Part shown: one piece after another, positions 23,024-33,420 of the stretch
Position numbering within the stretch: the first letter of the stretch is position 1
Layout: each line of letters opens with the position of its first letter
Assembly (NCBI GenBank): GCA_048772705.1
Contig: JBLWGC010000202.1
Span: forward strand, 267,904-331,903
Length of the DNA stretch: 64,000 bases
Origin: Leidyana gryllorum EB-2025a
Lineage: Eukaryota > Apicomplexa
Direction: 5' to 3'
Notes under the pieces: model-generated
Databases searched by the model: none
Told to the model about the DNA's origin: nothing
What the model saw: the letters and a program-made list of their open reading frames with translations, nothing else
Made by a program: the position numbers and the translations under genes

Positions 23024-25087
23024 ATGTCCTTCTGTTGCACACCAAATGTGATCCCATTACTGTTGCGGTATTTGTTTCCGGAAAGCTCTGCGCCCCCACA
23101 AAACAGCACTTTCCGCACCCCGCTGCTTTTACCCAACCCAAACAAATGCCCCAGCCCTAGCAGTGAGGATACAGTGGACGATGGGGTGGACACCCGGTCC
23201 ACAGGTGAAGGGATTGACGAAAGCTCCTCCGCGTTTGCCTCCGCTGAATGGAATCGCAATTGGCATTTGAGTCGAAGTGACCCGATTCAAGGATTGGTGT
23301 ACCAATTTCTAGATCTGTGGGAGCTGGCGAAAGCGCGTCAAATCAGCACTGCACATCGAGAGTACATCGACCAGCGCCACATAGCGGACTACCTGATCTT
23401 AGACGAAACAACTATGGGCTGGTGTTGGGATGTCTTATCAAATCAAGATTGGTTCATACAGCTCTTGAAACGTTCGATACGCCACGCACATTGTATAATA
23501 GTGAATCCGAATCCCCAGAGGTTACTGCACCAATACTTCGAGGCAGGCGACCATGGGAGCAGCCCTGGATCACGTCCAAACTCCCGCCACTCTGCTCCCA
23601 CGCTGACCAGTTGCACCGGTACCAAATTCCAGCGCGAGCGCATTCTACGAGTGATCGCAGACTTTGTCAATGGAGAAGACGAGGTGCCGCATGGGGATTT
23701 CATATTTGCGTTCCATGAAAGCTCTTTCAGGGAAGAAGGCGGACGCTACCTGATATTGCGTGGGAAAGAGACCTTTGGTCGCTTTGATGGACTGCTGGTG
23801 GACAAGCGGGACACTTTGCGCTCCAGCGATCGGTTATCATTTGGCGCCCGACAAGCCTGGAGCGGTTTGATGCGGAAGATGGTTACGGACCGACCAGATA
23901 CTCTGTCGAATCGGATTGTCAAGCAGATGTTCTTTCGAGCGTTGGGTGGGGAGCTTGAAGCCAGGTTTTCGGAGTATTTGGTGAGCGATCGCGAAGTCTT
24001 CCAGAAGGTCAATTCCCGACAAGTCCTCAATGTACCCCAGTACATCTTCACTGAGGTACTGCAACGCAGTCACTTTGCCCGCTTAATGCAACGTTCAGCT
24101 GCATTTATTGAGTTGACGTCAGATTTGCCTGGATACCGACGGCTAAGGCCGCGGCACCCTCTTTTGAGTTGTCCAGACTTACTCTGTCTCCCCATGGTGG
24201 AGGCTCGAGCAATCACGACGCCTGGGCGGCTGGAAGACGACTGGTTCTATCTCACAGATGAGGTTGACGACTCCGATTCTAGTGCCATTCCGTCTACCAT
24301 TTCGCATCTTTGCATTGATGGGCGAATCCGCCCCGTCGACTTGACAACGTCACTACAATGTGAATCATTACGGCATCTGGTCCTGCTTGGCAACCCAACA
24401 GCTCCACAGGTCCGTCAACTGATGAGTTCGCTCGCGACCCAGGAGCGAGGGGAATCATGCTGTCTCGGTATGGACAAGGCCACCTGTTTGTCCTACCTGC
24501 CACTGCTTGGCACCTGCCGTCGGACAAGTGAGTCGCACTGGCGAAGGGTGTTGTATGTGACCAAATTGACTCGTGATCTGAGTGGTCTGGTGATGAATGC
24601 CGGTATCAGCACTTTGGTTATCGACGATATCGCAACGCCGGAGAACATTGACGGCGCTATATCTATCCACAATGACGTTCTGGACAGTGGCTACAAGCCG
24701 ATGCAGATACTGTTCACTCATTTGCCCTATTTGACCCCAGACTATTTGGGAAGATTACGGGACCTGCTCATTGGCTCGTTATTCCCTTTGTTTCCTGGAG
24801 GCGATCGGGTCAGTGGGTGTGTACCTTTCGGACTATTACAGCGCCGTGAGCAGTTTGACAGGTTCATCGCGGAGTGGCAGAGGTTGACCGCGTTGGTTCG
24901 GCCGGGTACAATTGTGTGGGCTCCATCCACGAGGCGGGTTGCAACAGTGGCATTGTATTCGTCATGGCTACTCCAACATGTGAAAGAGCGCACGCTTGAG
25001 ACGCTGGGCGCGAATCTTGGATATTTGAGCCGACATCCAGTGGTGGATCTTGCAGAGTTGCTCACCTTGCGGAGAAGGCATCCTTAA
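23024..25087 (+). CDS. F-box-like protein, second family (WF-KRS-AH type)
   Basis: ATG 23,024 to TAA 25,087, 687 residues in one open frame; the frame stays open upstream to about 22,841 but without an ATG. After a short low-complexity N-terminus comes an F-box-like segment (DPIQGLVYQFLDLWELAKAR, then QISTAHREYI), followed by WDVLSNQDWFIQLLKRSIRH and AH. This matches the arrangement in the protein at 14,929-17,697. The C-terminal half has irregular leucine-rich repeats (SLQCESLRHLVLLGNP). The right arm has only the last third (62,787-63,580, minus), and that is frameshifted, so this is the only complete copy. Probably an SCF substrate adaptor; the substrate is unknown. Confidence 0.6.
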   Translation: MSFCCTPNVIPLLLRYLFPESSAPPQNSTFRTPLLLPNPNKCPSPSSEDTVDDGVDTRSTGEGIDESSSAFASAEWNRNWHLSRSDPIQGLVYQFLDLWELAKARQISTAHREYIDQRHIADYLILDETTMGWCWDVLSNQDWFIQLLKRSIRHAHCIIVNPNPQRLLHQYFEAGDHGSSPGSRPNSRHSAPTLTSCTGTKFQRERILRVIADFVNGEDEVPHGDFIFAFHESSFREEGGRYLILRGKETFGRFDGLLVDKRDTLRSSDRLSFGARQAWSGLMRKMVTDRPDTLSNRIVKQMFFRALGGELEARFSEYLVSDREVFQKVNSRQVLNVPQYIFTEVLQRSHFARLMQRSAAFIELTSDLPGYRRLRPRHPLLSCPDLLCLPMVEARAITTPGRLEDDWFYLTDEVDDSDSSAIPSTISHLCIDGRIRPVDLTTSLQCESLRHLVLLGNPTAPQVRQLMSSLATQERGESCCLGMDKATCLSYLPLLGTCRRTSESHWRRVLYVTKLTRDLSGLVMNAGISTLVIDDIATPENIDGAISIHNDVLDSGYKPMQILFTHLPYLTPDYLGRLRDLLIGSLFPLFPGGDRVSGCVPFGLLQRREQFDRFIAEWQRLTALVRPGTIVWAPSTRRVATVALYSSWLLQHVKERTLETLGANLGYLSRHPVVDLAELLTLRRRHP

Positions 25088-25610
25088 TTCATCATTGGAC
25101 GTTTACGTGTGTGACCACAGCCGTTGGTCGTGTGCCTCTCCATATTCTATCATATTCATGCTTTATTTGCTAACAGTTCAAGTATGTTTTTGCTTTGAAC
25201 CAGTACGACTCTTTTCAGAGTTAAGGACAATTCAATATTGGGTTCGCTGTGCTGGCCAGCACTGAACAGTACTCCGAAGGTTTTCATCGAGCCCGCCTGG
25301 GGCCCGAAATGAAGGTCCAAAGACTTTTGGGGACGGAGATGGTAGTGTAAGCTGATTTCAAATTTCAGGGTCTCCGTGGTCGCGGCTGCGAGTACAGAAT
25401 GAATGGTATCCGAAGGCAGACGTCACGGCGAGAGGTCTCGCGTAAACGAGCACTACAGACCACGCCCGGCGCGACCGCACCGCGCGGACGCGCGCAGCTC
25501 CGGGGCACCTGTATTGTCGCGTCGCGGCAGTCCAACATTGATTGTGGACCAACTTTTGATTGCGTGTTGTTTGATTCGAACACCTTCTCTTGGCGAGTAT
25601 GTATGCCAAG
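25088..25610. other. Spacer between F-box genes, left arm
   Basis: No gene is supported. A CG-rich patch with CGCG runs lies at about 25,465-25,530. The mirror is 62,286-62,786 and is nearly identical. Confidence 0.4.
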
Positions 25611-27283
25611 ATATGGAGGCTAAAAGTTGCTGAGCGGTTTGGGAAAGAGACCACAATGTCCCAAGGGTCGCTCCGAAGTTGGAATGTTTAGGCGTCAACA
25701 GAGACCAACTTCCTTTCATTCGTCACGATTTGGCGGTGGAGCTCCATAGGGCTGTGGGTGACGGCCGCAACGACCTGATTGTGTAGGTGACAAAGCCACA
25801 CTTCAGGCGCTGGGTCTTCGAACTTGACGCCGCCGCCGCCTCCGTGGCAAACGGAGGGTGGCAGACATCGCCGTGTCTGGTGCAAGAGTTACCCGAGGCG
25901 CAGGATTGGGCGAGCGATTCAGTGGAGTTCCGTATCGGAGTCACACACACGTGGCCAAAGTGCGCGAGGTGAGGCTTCCTGGAAGCACTGACTTACATTT
26001 CATTCAGAGGGTCACAAAGGTTCTGGGAGTACCTTAGACGAGAATGGAGCGATCGGGAGCGCCGTATGCATCCTCTGTGTCGCACTTTCCTGCGGAATCC
26101 GCTGTTTGTGCCACAGATACATTCACAACGGCTTGTGAACGAGACTCAAGAAGATGGCACTGTGCTGCGGCGCGTCTACTCGAACCTCGGATGGTTTCGG
26201 TTGGCCCGAACAAAGGATTTGGATTCACCACCTCTCCGGTGGAGCGCACTCCCACTGACCGAACCTCCCGCTGCGTACCCTCCTCCGTACTTTGGGTCGA
26301 TGAGTGACAACACACTTTATCTGAGCGCAACCGGCATCAACCATCCAGTGGAGTGGTCAGAGGTTACACGGGTTCTCTATGTCAACAACAACTCCACTCC
26401 AATTTTGACCGAAAACGTACTCGAAGCTCTGCCCCTTCAGAACCTGAAGCGTATCGAATGACCTCTGGAGGGATGGGCGCTCCTTGAAGGACTGTGTGAG
26501 AACGCGACCCCCGCCCGATGGCCCCCCGATTGTGTCCGAGTGCTATGCCTTCACACCCAACGGGATGCCTCAGCGGAAGCGATGCGACGTTTGATTGAGA
26601 GGTGTCAAATTCAATATGTCGGTGTCACCGGAGTCCCTTTGAAGATTGCGAAGTTGGTGGACTGGTTTTTGGTTGGGCACTCCATTTGGCGACGGAGAGG
26701 CGTTCGGGTCCGTTTCGGCCTCCAGGCTGCAGCCCTTTTGCACTATCCGTGGCCTAAGGTCCAATTGGAACTTGTTTCGGGACTCTACACCGATGCCACT
26801 CTCCAGGCTGTCCTGAAATACATCCGATGTTCTGCTGTAGAGAGCGGTCTGTGCCTGAGGGCTCAGGCTGCCGACCATCCAGAACAATGGACAGAGCTGC
26901 GAGAAAGAAGTATTCAGGCTGAGTCAACTCTTCCCTCAAAATCTTATTACTACAGCCTTCCAAAGGCCTTCGTCAATGAGTGGTACGCTAAAATGTTGGA
27001 GGGGACGCTGCGAGAGGCTCAGACTTCCGTCGGCGGACTGTTCGACCGCATCGCCCATTTTTACACAGACGATTGGTGGTTCGGGCGCGCGTTGTTGAAT
27101 CAGCGCTACAGAGAATTGGAGTATTTGGACCTTCGGGTGAGGTTACCGTCTGTCTGTCCCGCGTCGCTGTACCAGGAGGTCTTCCCCCAAAGAGAGAAGA
27201 GTTCCCGAGCTTCCAGAATACTGTCTGCGAGGCTTTTACATTGTGCGAGTCATCTGTGGTCAAAATGGAAACGACCTTGTTGA
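25610..27283 (+). pseudogene. GHxxW/RFGL-type F-box family member, reading frame broken
   Basis: Conserved pieces occur in family order. A stretch ends DGRNDLIV at a GTAGGT donor-like site, the same place as IVKWL|GTAAGT in the gene at 31,489. Then come RERRMHPLCRTFLRNPLFV, WFRLARTKDLDSPPLRWSAL, and from 26,540 an uninterrupted 247-residue C-terminal domain (VGHSIWRRRGVRVRFGLQA, SGLYTDATLQAVL, VNEWYAKMLEGTLREAQ). A TGA at 26,459-26,461 separates the last two pieces. No clear F-box remains. It could be a spliced gene with unrecognised introns, but stops in both arms make decay more likely. Confidence 0.55.
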
Positions 27284-27570
27284 GGTCCCCCGGTCAACGG
27301 CTATCTATGCTTATCACTCCAGACAGAGTGAAAGTTAGTGTCGGTGAGCTCTACGCTCAGGTAAAATAACGATCACGACTGCACGTGTAGTCAAATGGTG
27401 TGCAGATGAACACCACATAAGACTTCCGGATCGGGAGCACTGAGCAGTCGAACGTGAGATACCGTGAGGTCCACACTACAGTGATGGAAGTGGTTGCCGA
27501 AGGGTCCTAAAGTGCCTTGTTGACGAGGCCCGAGACCTCAAGGCATTGCGTACGGCACTTGTTGGCTCTG

Positions 27571-28017
27571 CTAAGTGTCTGTGGTTACCTCAAGACTTAC
27601 AGGCGGACTCTCAATGTCGTCTACTGTAGGCTGTGTCGGGTCGTCTCCACTGCCACCTATTGTAGATATGGTTATCTTCACCAAACTCCCCTCAATTGCG
27701 CCTCCCGAACTCCGCTGCAGGACACCATTAACCCGCACAACCAGATAATTTGCGCAGTGCTGGAGTCCGTCGGCCAACGAGAGATCGAGACTTAGGCCGT
27801 CATACAGACGGGGGAGTCGCGGCAGCAGTTCCAAAGAGCAGCTGGAAGCATTCATTTCATAGTCGTGTGGCTGATGGTTGGGTATGGGGAAGGCTTCGAG
27901 GCACAGCTCTCTGGGAGAGCGCCTTCACAGCGAGCAATCTTGCGAGATGGGTTTTTCGTACCTTTGCTTGACGGTATCGAACGCTCGGTGGTAACGGCGA
28001 AGCCCTTGATCGGTCAT
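27571..28017 (-). CDS. Small unidentified gene, left copy
   Basis: ATG at 28,017 (minus) starts MTDQGLRRYHRAFDTVKQ and reaches a GTACGA donor-like site after 56 bases. A second open segment (27,855-27,571) reads 94 residues with a leucine-rich stretch (LLPRLPRLYDGLSLDLSLAD). The splice phase of the obvious sites does not match, so the exon structure is unproven. A TATA-like box is 51 bp upstream of the ATG. No family recognised. Confidence 0.35.
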
Positions 28018-28067
28018 AGTGGGCTAACACTACACTGACAGAGGCGGCTGATCTGCGCTGACTACGT

Positions 28068-28076
28068 TTATATACC
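28068..28076 (-). promoter_or_regulatory. TATA-like box, left copy
   Basis: Minus strand reads GGTATATAAA, about 51 bp before the ATG at 28,017. The mirror is at 60,141-60,150 (plus). Confidence 0.45.
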
Positions 28077-28079
28077 GGC

Positions 28080-28564
28080 CTGCTACATTAGATAGCTCTG
28101 ATAAACTGCTATTTCCAGGATTAGACCTTTAGGCAAATTTTACGATTCCAACCACCAATAGAGGGAGACACAGATTAGACACCCACGTGTGCTGGCATTC
28201 CTTTTTGTTTATTTGTGACTAAACTGAAACTATGAATAATTCATCAAACGACTCAGAAATGCGTTCCATCATCGACGGATGAAAACCAGAACCAACGATA
28301 GGACTCGTAGGATCAGCATCCGGAACAAAGAGTTCAACGACCCTCTCGATTTCGACCAGAGTCCGTCAGTAACATATCAATGGGGTGGTGGGCTTGTCGG
28401 TAACAGAACATGGAACATCCCAGGATCAAATCTTGCGGTTCAGTCGTTGGGTCCAACAGTTGTGGTAACAAGAAGGAGGGTATGTTGTTCAACATGACTC
28501 CTTCACGTTCAACGTGTCTATCATCAGAATCGTGTAGGCATTGTGTGCTCATTGGCATTAGGTA
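28080..28564. other. Spacer without a recognised gene, left arm
   Basis: AT-richer than its surroundings, with short frames only. Mirror is about 59,650-60,135. Confidence 0.4.
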
Positions 28565-28910
28565 CGTGATTCGTCAAACTCTTGTGTGACATTGAATGGT
28601 AAGGTAGCACAACCCTAGTTTAGTGAACGCTCCTTTTTGCATCTCCGTTTTATAATATTTTGCATGTGGTAATCTACGAGTGTTGATTGGATGCCGACTG
28701 ACACGGAGACACCGGCATCCGATTGACCGGACCGAATACTAAGTGACTGAATGGTGCGTGATGGACCAAGATCTAAGCCAGGCACGGAGCCCATCGATGA
28801 GCTGTCCGCCTCCGTCGAGTTGGAGGAGGACGTACACGACGAGCAGCCAGTGCAGCCGGTCACCAATTACAACGACTGGATTTGCAGTCGTGAATTTGAT
28901 TCTATATGAT
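28565..28910 (+). repeat. Dispersed repeat, copy 1 (left arm), with short acidic reading frame
   Basis: Starts near GTGATTCGTCAAAC, includes ACCCTAGTTTAGTGAAC and GGAGACACCGGCATCC, and ends in a frame at 28,751-28,910 reading MVRDGPRSKPGTEPIDELSA and then an acidic DEQPVQPVTN segment. Copy 2 at 46,192-46,523 has the same layout and protein remnant, about 80 percent similar by eye. Within the left arm, copy 1 and the mirrored copy 2 (41,562-41,892) face each other. Probably a mobile-element end; no transposase seen. Confidence 0.6.
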
Positions 28911-29547
28911 TCATGCTCTCGTTTTGGGCGGCCACTTCCACAGTAGTCGCACCAGTGGCCAGTGGTGCCCCTCTGTGGCGCGTTCCGCGCCATTTGGGTC
29001 TTCTGCGGCCTGTCTCGCGTTGGCCGCCATATATTCCCCGCAGACTTCTAGTCGCCTGAGCAAATGTTGAATTTCATCGTGTCTGGCATTTCTTTTCGTA
29101 TGTCTCTCCACACGCCACTCCAGCAACGAGGAGAGAAAGCGACACTCTTTATTAGGGCCATTACCAATCAGATCAATCCGAACTTACAGTTGGTCAACCG
29201 CAGCGCTGAGCGCAGCCTCGTGGACGCCTTCCCACCAAGAAGTGTCGAGCTCGACGTCGAGTTGTCTCGACTGCGCTTTGCTGACGGATATACCAGAACA
29301 CCCTCCCGAGCAGGGGGAGGTACAACGCCCCCTCCAGGAGAATTACGAGCATTGCCCCATCGTTACGCCACACATCTTTGAGTGCTTGGGATGGGTTGAT
29401 GCAGAGGTTTTTGACGCTTCAATTGCGGTAAGAGCCCTGGCTGTCTCGCCGGCTCGGCATCGCGTGTTCTGAACTGCGACCAAATTTCAACGCGGTGCTT
29501 TGTTACCTGTCTGATGCCTCTTGTCGTGGCTGTCGGACGTGTGGTGC
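28911..29547 (-). other. Possible element-coding remnant, left arm
   Basis: Overlapping short minus-strand frames (29,126-28,911 and 28,993-28,739) read an arginine-rich helical stretch (RRLEVCGEYMAANARQAAED) and then CDYCGSGRPKREH, which loosely recalls a gag zinc knuckle but lacks the final cysteine spacing. Adjacent to repeat copy 1. Identification as a retroelement gag is only a guess. Mirror 58,660-59,300. Confidence 0.2.
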
Positions 29548-30372
29548 CTATCGCCTCGCTGGTACACACCGGCGAGGCGATCCGATGGATTCGACATGCA
29601 CGCCTCCTGTAGGTATTGTGACCCCTTTTTAGTTACATGAATACACGTGTCTCCACGGAGACACCGGCACTACAAACACACGAACTTACCGGAATGACAA
29701 TCAGCACTAGACGCACTAGAAGGCCCAGCATCCTCCCCAGAGCGCTCACTAACAGGAGCAAGAAACAACCAGTAGACCAGGGTGAACTCCCAGAGGAGGA
29801 CACTTACACCTCCTCGTCTATGAACTCACGATATTCGAAGGCACTTTTAGTCCCGCAAAAAACGCCCCTGTGAGACCGACCATTGGAGGAAGGCGAAGCT
29901 GTTATAAGAAGTGTCATTGGTGCGGCAACGGGCTGAGAGCCGCAAAAGGGGAGTCGCTGGCTTCAAAGTCGTTGCTCGCCTGCCCCGGCATCGTCTTGCT
30001 GGTAGCCCCTTCTTTGGCCGGACCCCTCATGGTCTCCAAAGAATAAGCGACAATCAATTGATGTCCCCTCTGTCTGTGACCACAAAAAGCGCCCCCCTTC
30101 ACTCGGCGATGGACCACCGAACTTGTTGTGTACTATACATGTTGGAGCCAAAAGTGGCAGAAGTCACAGCTGCCAGTTCCACATCGGCTTGGGAGACCAA
30201 TCACGCTACTTTTCATCGAATCTGCACCTGCCCACCAGATCACCTCGAAACCCAATACGGTTCAGATGTGTCTCCTGCTAGGGTGGGCCCATAGCGGAGA
30301 TGCCGCGAACATAGAATCCATGGGATAACGCTGGCGCACACCGGTTGACTAACGGCGAGGCGATAGCACACA
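29548..30372. mobile_element. Non-autonomous element-like segment bounded by inverted repeats, left arm
   Basis: The left end reads GTGCCTATCGCCTCGC and the right end is its inverted counterpart (GCGAGGCGATAGCAC on the plus strand); similarity covers about 55 bp out to GGATTC/GAATCC. The left end also folds on itself: TCGCCTCGCTGG ... CCGGCGAGGCGA. Inside are a third copy of the GGAGACACCGGCA repeat (from about 29,640) and a transporter gene fragment. No transposase frame. Mirror 57,838-58,665. Confidence 0.45.
30010..30204 (-). pseudogene. Fragment of an ABCB transporter gene, left arm
   Basis: On the minus strand the sequence from GTGATT to GAGACC aligns with the second transmembrane domain of the intact transporter (about 48,350-48,575). 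Its IVHNKFGGPS matches IVHNKFGGLS, and IVAYSLETM matches IAAYSLEKH in another frame. Only about 195 bp remain, with frameshifts. It is an old, independent copy, much more diverged than the two arm copies are from each other. Confidence 0.65.
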
Positions 30373-30930
30373 CACTCACGCCGCCCCTGCGGACAGCCAT
30401 GACAACGAGCCACCACCCTGGATTCGCTCATGCCTCTTGAAGAAGCAGCGCGCTGTCAATTGGTCCACGGACCCACAATAATGGGACTCGGTGTATTGGG
30501 ACACTCGATGAGAGACATTCGCGCCTCTCAAAGAATTGAACCTCAGTTTCCTGCGGAGTCCTTCGTCCAAGCAATGTTGAGATTAGCCCAACGACTGTGG
30601 TACTCTGCTCGAAGGGTGTCGTGCAGAACTATTACAGAGGCGGGCCAATACACTTTGATCACGAGCGTCCTCATTTACTTTGTTCGCCACGGCTTCGCCC
30701 ACGAAGGAGCGTGCGAGACCGATCAATAGTTCAAGCACCGGATTGCAGAGGTCCTGCTGACGCCTTTGTGCGTGGCTTTGGGCCAGACATAAGTTGGACT
30801 TGATCTATGCGGTAATAGCCGTTACAGACAACAACTTGCCATTCAGTCCCCATTGAGACATCTTTTATAGGAGATCTGTGATCGCCTTTTGAGCTTGAAT
30901 TATGTCCAGGTGAAGCACTCCAGGTATGCG
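30373..30930. other. Spacer without a supported gene, left arm
   Basis: Short frames on both strands, none recognised. Mirror 57,280-57,837. Confidence 0.35.
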
Positions 30931-31140
30931 CACGATCGGCAGAGCCATGTTTCAAACCAGGAGGCGCGCTGTACCCAGGCCCACCGTGTGGCGCCAAGAG
31001 AACAAACAGTGTTGAGAAACGAGTAGTGAACTCTCAGAGTGAAGGATATTAGGTAACTGTTTGGAGATTCCTGCCGCTTTTGTCAGCTCCAATAGCGGTA
31101 GGTAACCCAGAATATGGGTCCAGATGTCGTCGTTCAGCAT
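30931..31140 (-). pseudogene. N-terminal F-box fragment, left arm
   Basis: Minus-strand ATG 31,140 reads MLNDDIWTHILGYLPLLELT, a good F-box start matching WSQILSFLPLVELPRLAQVS of the gene at 31,489. After a frameshift near 30,960 comes WFETWLCRSCAYLECFTW, matching WFWDWLRRMCATLESLTI. It stops there, so only the F-box and the next segment remain. It lies head-to-head with the gene at 31,489, 348 bp apart. Confidence 0.6.
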
Positions 31141-31210
31141 TCCTCAGCACTTGAGACCGGAAAGATTGTCTGCACACACACGTTTGCGAGCTGGAGGAAT
31201 AGCTTCGATG

Positions 31211-31250
31211 ACGGCATTTAAGTGTTTAGAACGGCATTTAAGTGTTTAGA
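31211..31250. repeat. Tandem pair of a 20-bp unit, left arm
   Basis: ACGGCATTTAAGTGTTTAGA occurs twice head to tail, in the divergent spacer between two F-box-related genes. Mirror at 56,961-57,000. Confidence 0.9.
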
Positions 31251-31488
31251 AAAGTATGAAGGAGCTGGAGGGAAGTTTTGCTCCCCATGGTATTCAGTTT
31301 GGGTCGTCTCGAAGTGGTTCTGATTGGGCTTCGTGACGAAAATTGTGGGCCGCGGTCACAATTTTGGAGGGTTGCTTGATGGCAGAAAATGTCCATCAGA
31401 GAGTTCCATACTGTAGAGATTACTCACTTGGCTGGGAAGATTGACTATCAACGACTAAAAATGAACTAATGGACAAAAACAACGACCA

Positions 31489-33403
31489 ATGGCCGATTTC
31501 CCCTTCTGGAGTCAGATCCTGTCGTTTCTGCCCCTCGTGGAGTTACCCCGGCTTGCTCAAGTGTCCAAGGATGTCCATCATATACTCACATCCGAGAATA
31601 CAACCTTTCGACCGCAACACCTCTATCTGAATCGACTTCAGTTTTCATACCTGGAGAGGAGTCGCTGGTTCTGGGACTGGCTGAGGAGAATGTGCGCAAC
31701 CCTTGAGTCGTTGACAATTGTGTGTTACTGCCCGGGTACGCGGAATTGGTCCATGAACCTTCTTTTCAAACTTTGTGACTTTGGTCTCCCGAATCTAAAG
31801 GAGATGTGGATGCGAGACAACTTGCTTTTCGAGACTTCGTGGGAACGTGAAGCTTTGTGTCTGCCCAACTTACTGCGTTTGGACTTATCTACATGCTTAG
31901 TGCCCCATAGTGGAACCTGCGACGGTTTACGACTTGAGGCCCCAAAGTTGTGCTGCTTGGCCCTTCCACCGCGTGGATTTCTTCTTGTTCAGCACCCGCT
32001 TGTGGAGCGAGCTTACCAGTCGGGCGTCACGGCCCCGCCAGACCGGGGCCTCATCATGATTGCCACGGATGACGACGTCATCGTCAAGTGGTTGTGTAAG
32101 TGGGACGAAGGGCCCGATGTCAACGCGGACAGCTCATCCGCTGGGAGTGACCAGGAGTGGCAATGCCTCACGTGTTTCACAGTGCAGCCCAGATGTCTGC
32201 CACCGAATCTCGGTCGGATCACAGATCCTGGATGGCCGCAATCAGAAGAGTGAGACCGACATTCGTCAACAGACACTTTTGCTGTAGTGCGGCACAACGT
32301 CTTCTGGACCTGTTCGAGCGCCGGTGGCGACATAAGGAGCGAATGTTCCCGCTGAAGTGTTGTGCTTTCCTCTCTTCGTCTCCCGCCACGTGGTTCTTCA
32401 CTACTGGACGGACTTACATCGATGCGAGACAAAAGTTCGTCTCGAGTGCTTGCGAAGCTCCGGGGCGCGCGTGGTTCCAGTTGTCTACAACCCGCGAACT
32501 GGTCTCTGCCCCAGACACCCTCCGATGGCTGCCGTTGATTCGAGAGCGCCCCCTTTCGACGCTAACGGAGCTCAGCGGCTCTGAGGTACCTGTGACATCG
32601 CACAGCAACTCGACTTTTTACGGGAAGTTGGAGTGTGATAACTCCTCCTTTCCCCCTGCGGGGGGGATACTCGCCGGATTGAGTCGACGATTGCGTGGTG
32701 GTCAGGTCTGCGGCGAGAGAGAAAGGCGTGTCTGGCGGAGAGGTTGGCCCCTGGTGCCTTGCGCGTCATCAGAATCTATGCACAAGGAGAAACCAATCCT
32801 GTTCTGTTGAGCGAGATGATAAGAGAATACCATATCGACTATATCGCCGTCGTCGGTATGACAGAGAGAGTGCACGTGTGGACCCAATTGTACCTCATCG
32901 GCCACGGTGTGTGGCACGACACCGGCAAGCGACTCCGCTTCGGCCTACATGCAGTGCCGATCGCCTGTGCACCGTGGCCGCGGGTGTTCCTGGAGCTCGC
33001 TTCCGGATTGTATACAAATGAAACTCTCGGGACTCTCTTCGCCTTTATGGATGTGTCCGAATCTGAGACTCAGGCGTACCTTGAAAGCTCTTTTGACCAG
33101 AATACGACACTACGTAGACGCTTGAAGACTAAATCAAAAGCTCTGTCCCGCCATTGGCTCCCGTTGGTGGACGCCCGAGATGTACCATATTCGATTTTGG
33201 AGCATTGGTATGCGGAAATGATTGATGCGACACTCCCGGAGGCGCAGTGTCTGGTGGAGTGGAGAGATCATGTGATTGGCGAATTGGAACAGAGCAATCC
33301 GTGGTACCTCCATCGCCTGTTGAATGCAGATTTCGACGCGTTAGTTGCCTGGAATTTGCCCAGAGTAGTGCCCGGCTACTGTCCACATAAAATTCAACGA
33401 TAA
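31489..33403 (+). CDS. F-box protein, GHxxW/RFGL family, left copy
   Basis: ATG 31,489. F-box at residues 5-30 (WSQILSFLPLVELPRLAQVS), then WFWDWLRRMCATLESL and leucine-rich-like repeats (GLPNLKEMWMRD, LPNLLRLDLST). This frame stops at 32,253; the protein resumes in another frame, with a GTGTAAGT donor-like site at about 32,094 and acceptors at 32,182 or 32,224, so a short intron is likely. The next part has RHKERMFPLKCCAFL and AWFQLSTTRELVSAPDTLRW. A second break at 32,660-32,666 is a run of seven G where the right arm has eight, and the right arm reads through. From 32,744 comes the C-terminal domain (IGHGVWHDTGKRLRFGLHA, ELASGLYTNETL, LEHWYAEMIDATLPEAQ). Probable SCF adaptor; substrate unknown. 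Confidence 0.6.
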
Positions 33404-33420
33404 AAGTCTGTCTGTCCTTC

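Noticed and set aside
25465-25530. CpG-rich patch as a promoter island
   Set aside because: It lies between two supported or remnant genes without a start codon or TATA-like box in a suitable place, and it is only about 65 bp.
28739-28993. LTR-retrotransposon gag zinc knuckle (CDYCGSG...)
   Set aside because: The C-x2-C-x4-H-x4-C spacing is not met, no protease or reverse transcriptase is nearby and no long terminal repeats are visible; kept only as a low-confidence remnant.
31211-31250. CRISPR-like repeat
   Set aside because: Only two abutting 20-bp units with no spacers, in a eukaryotic genome.
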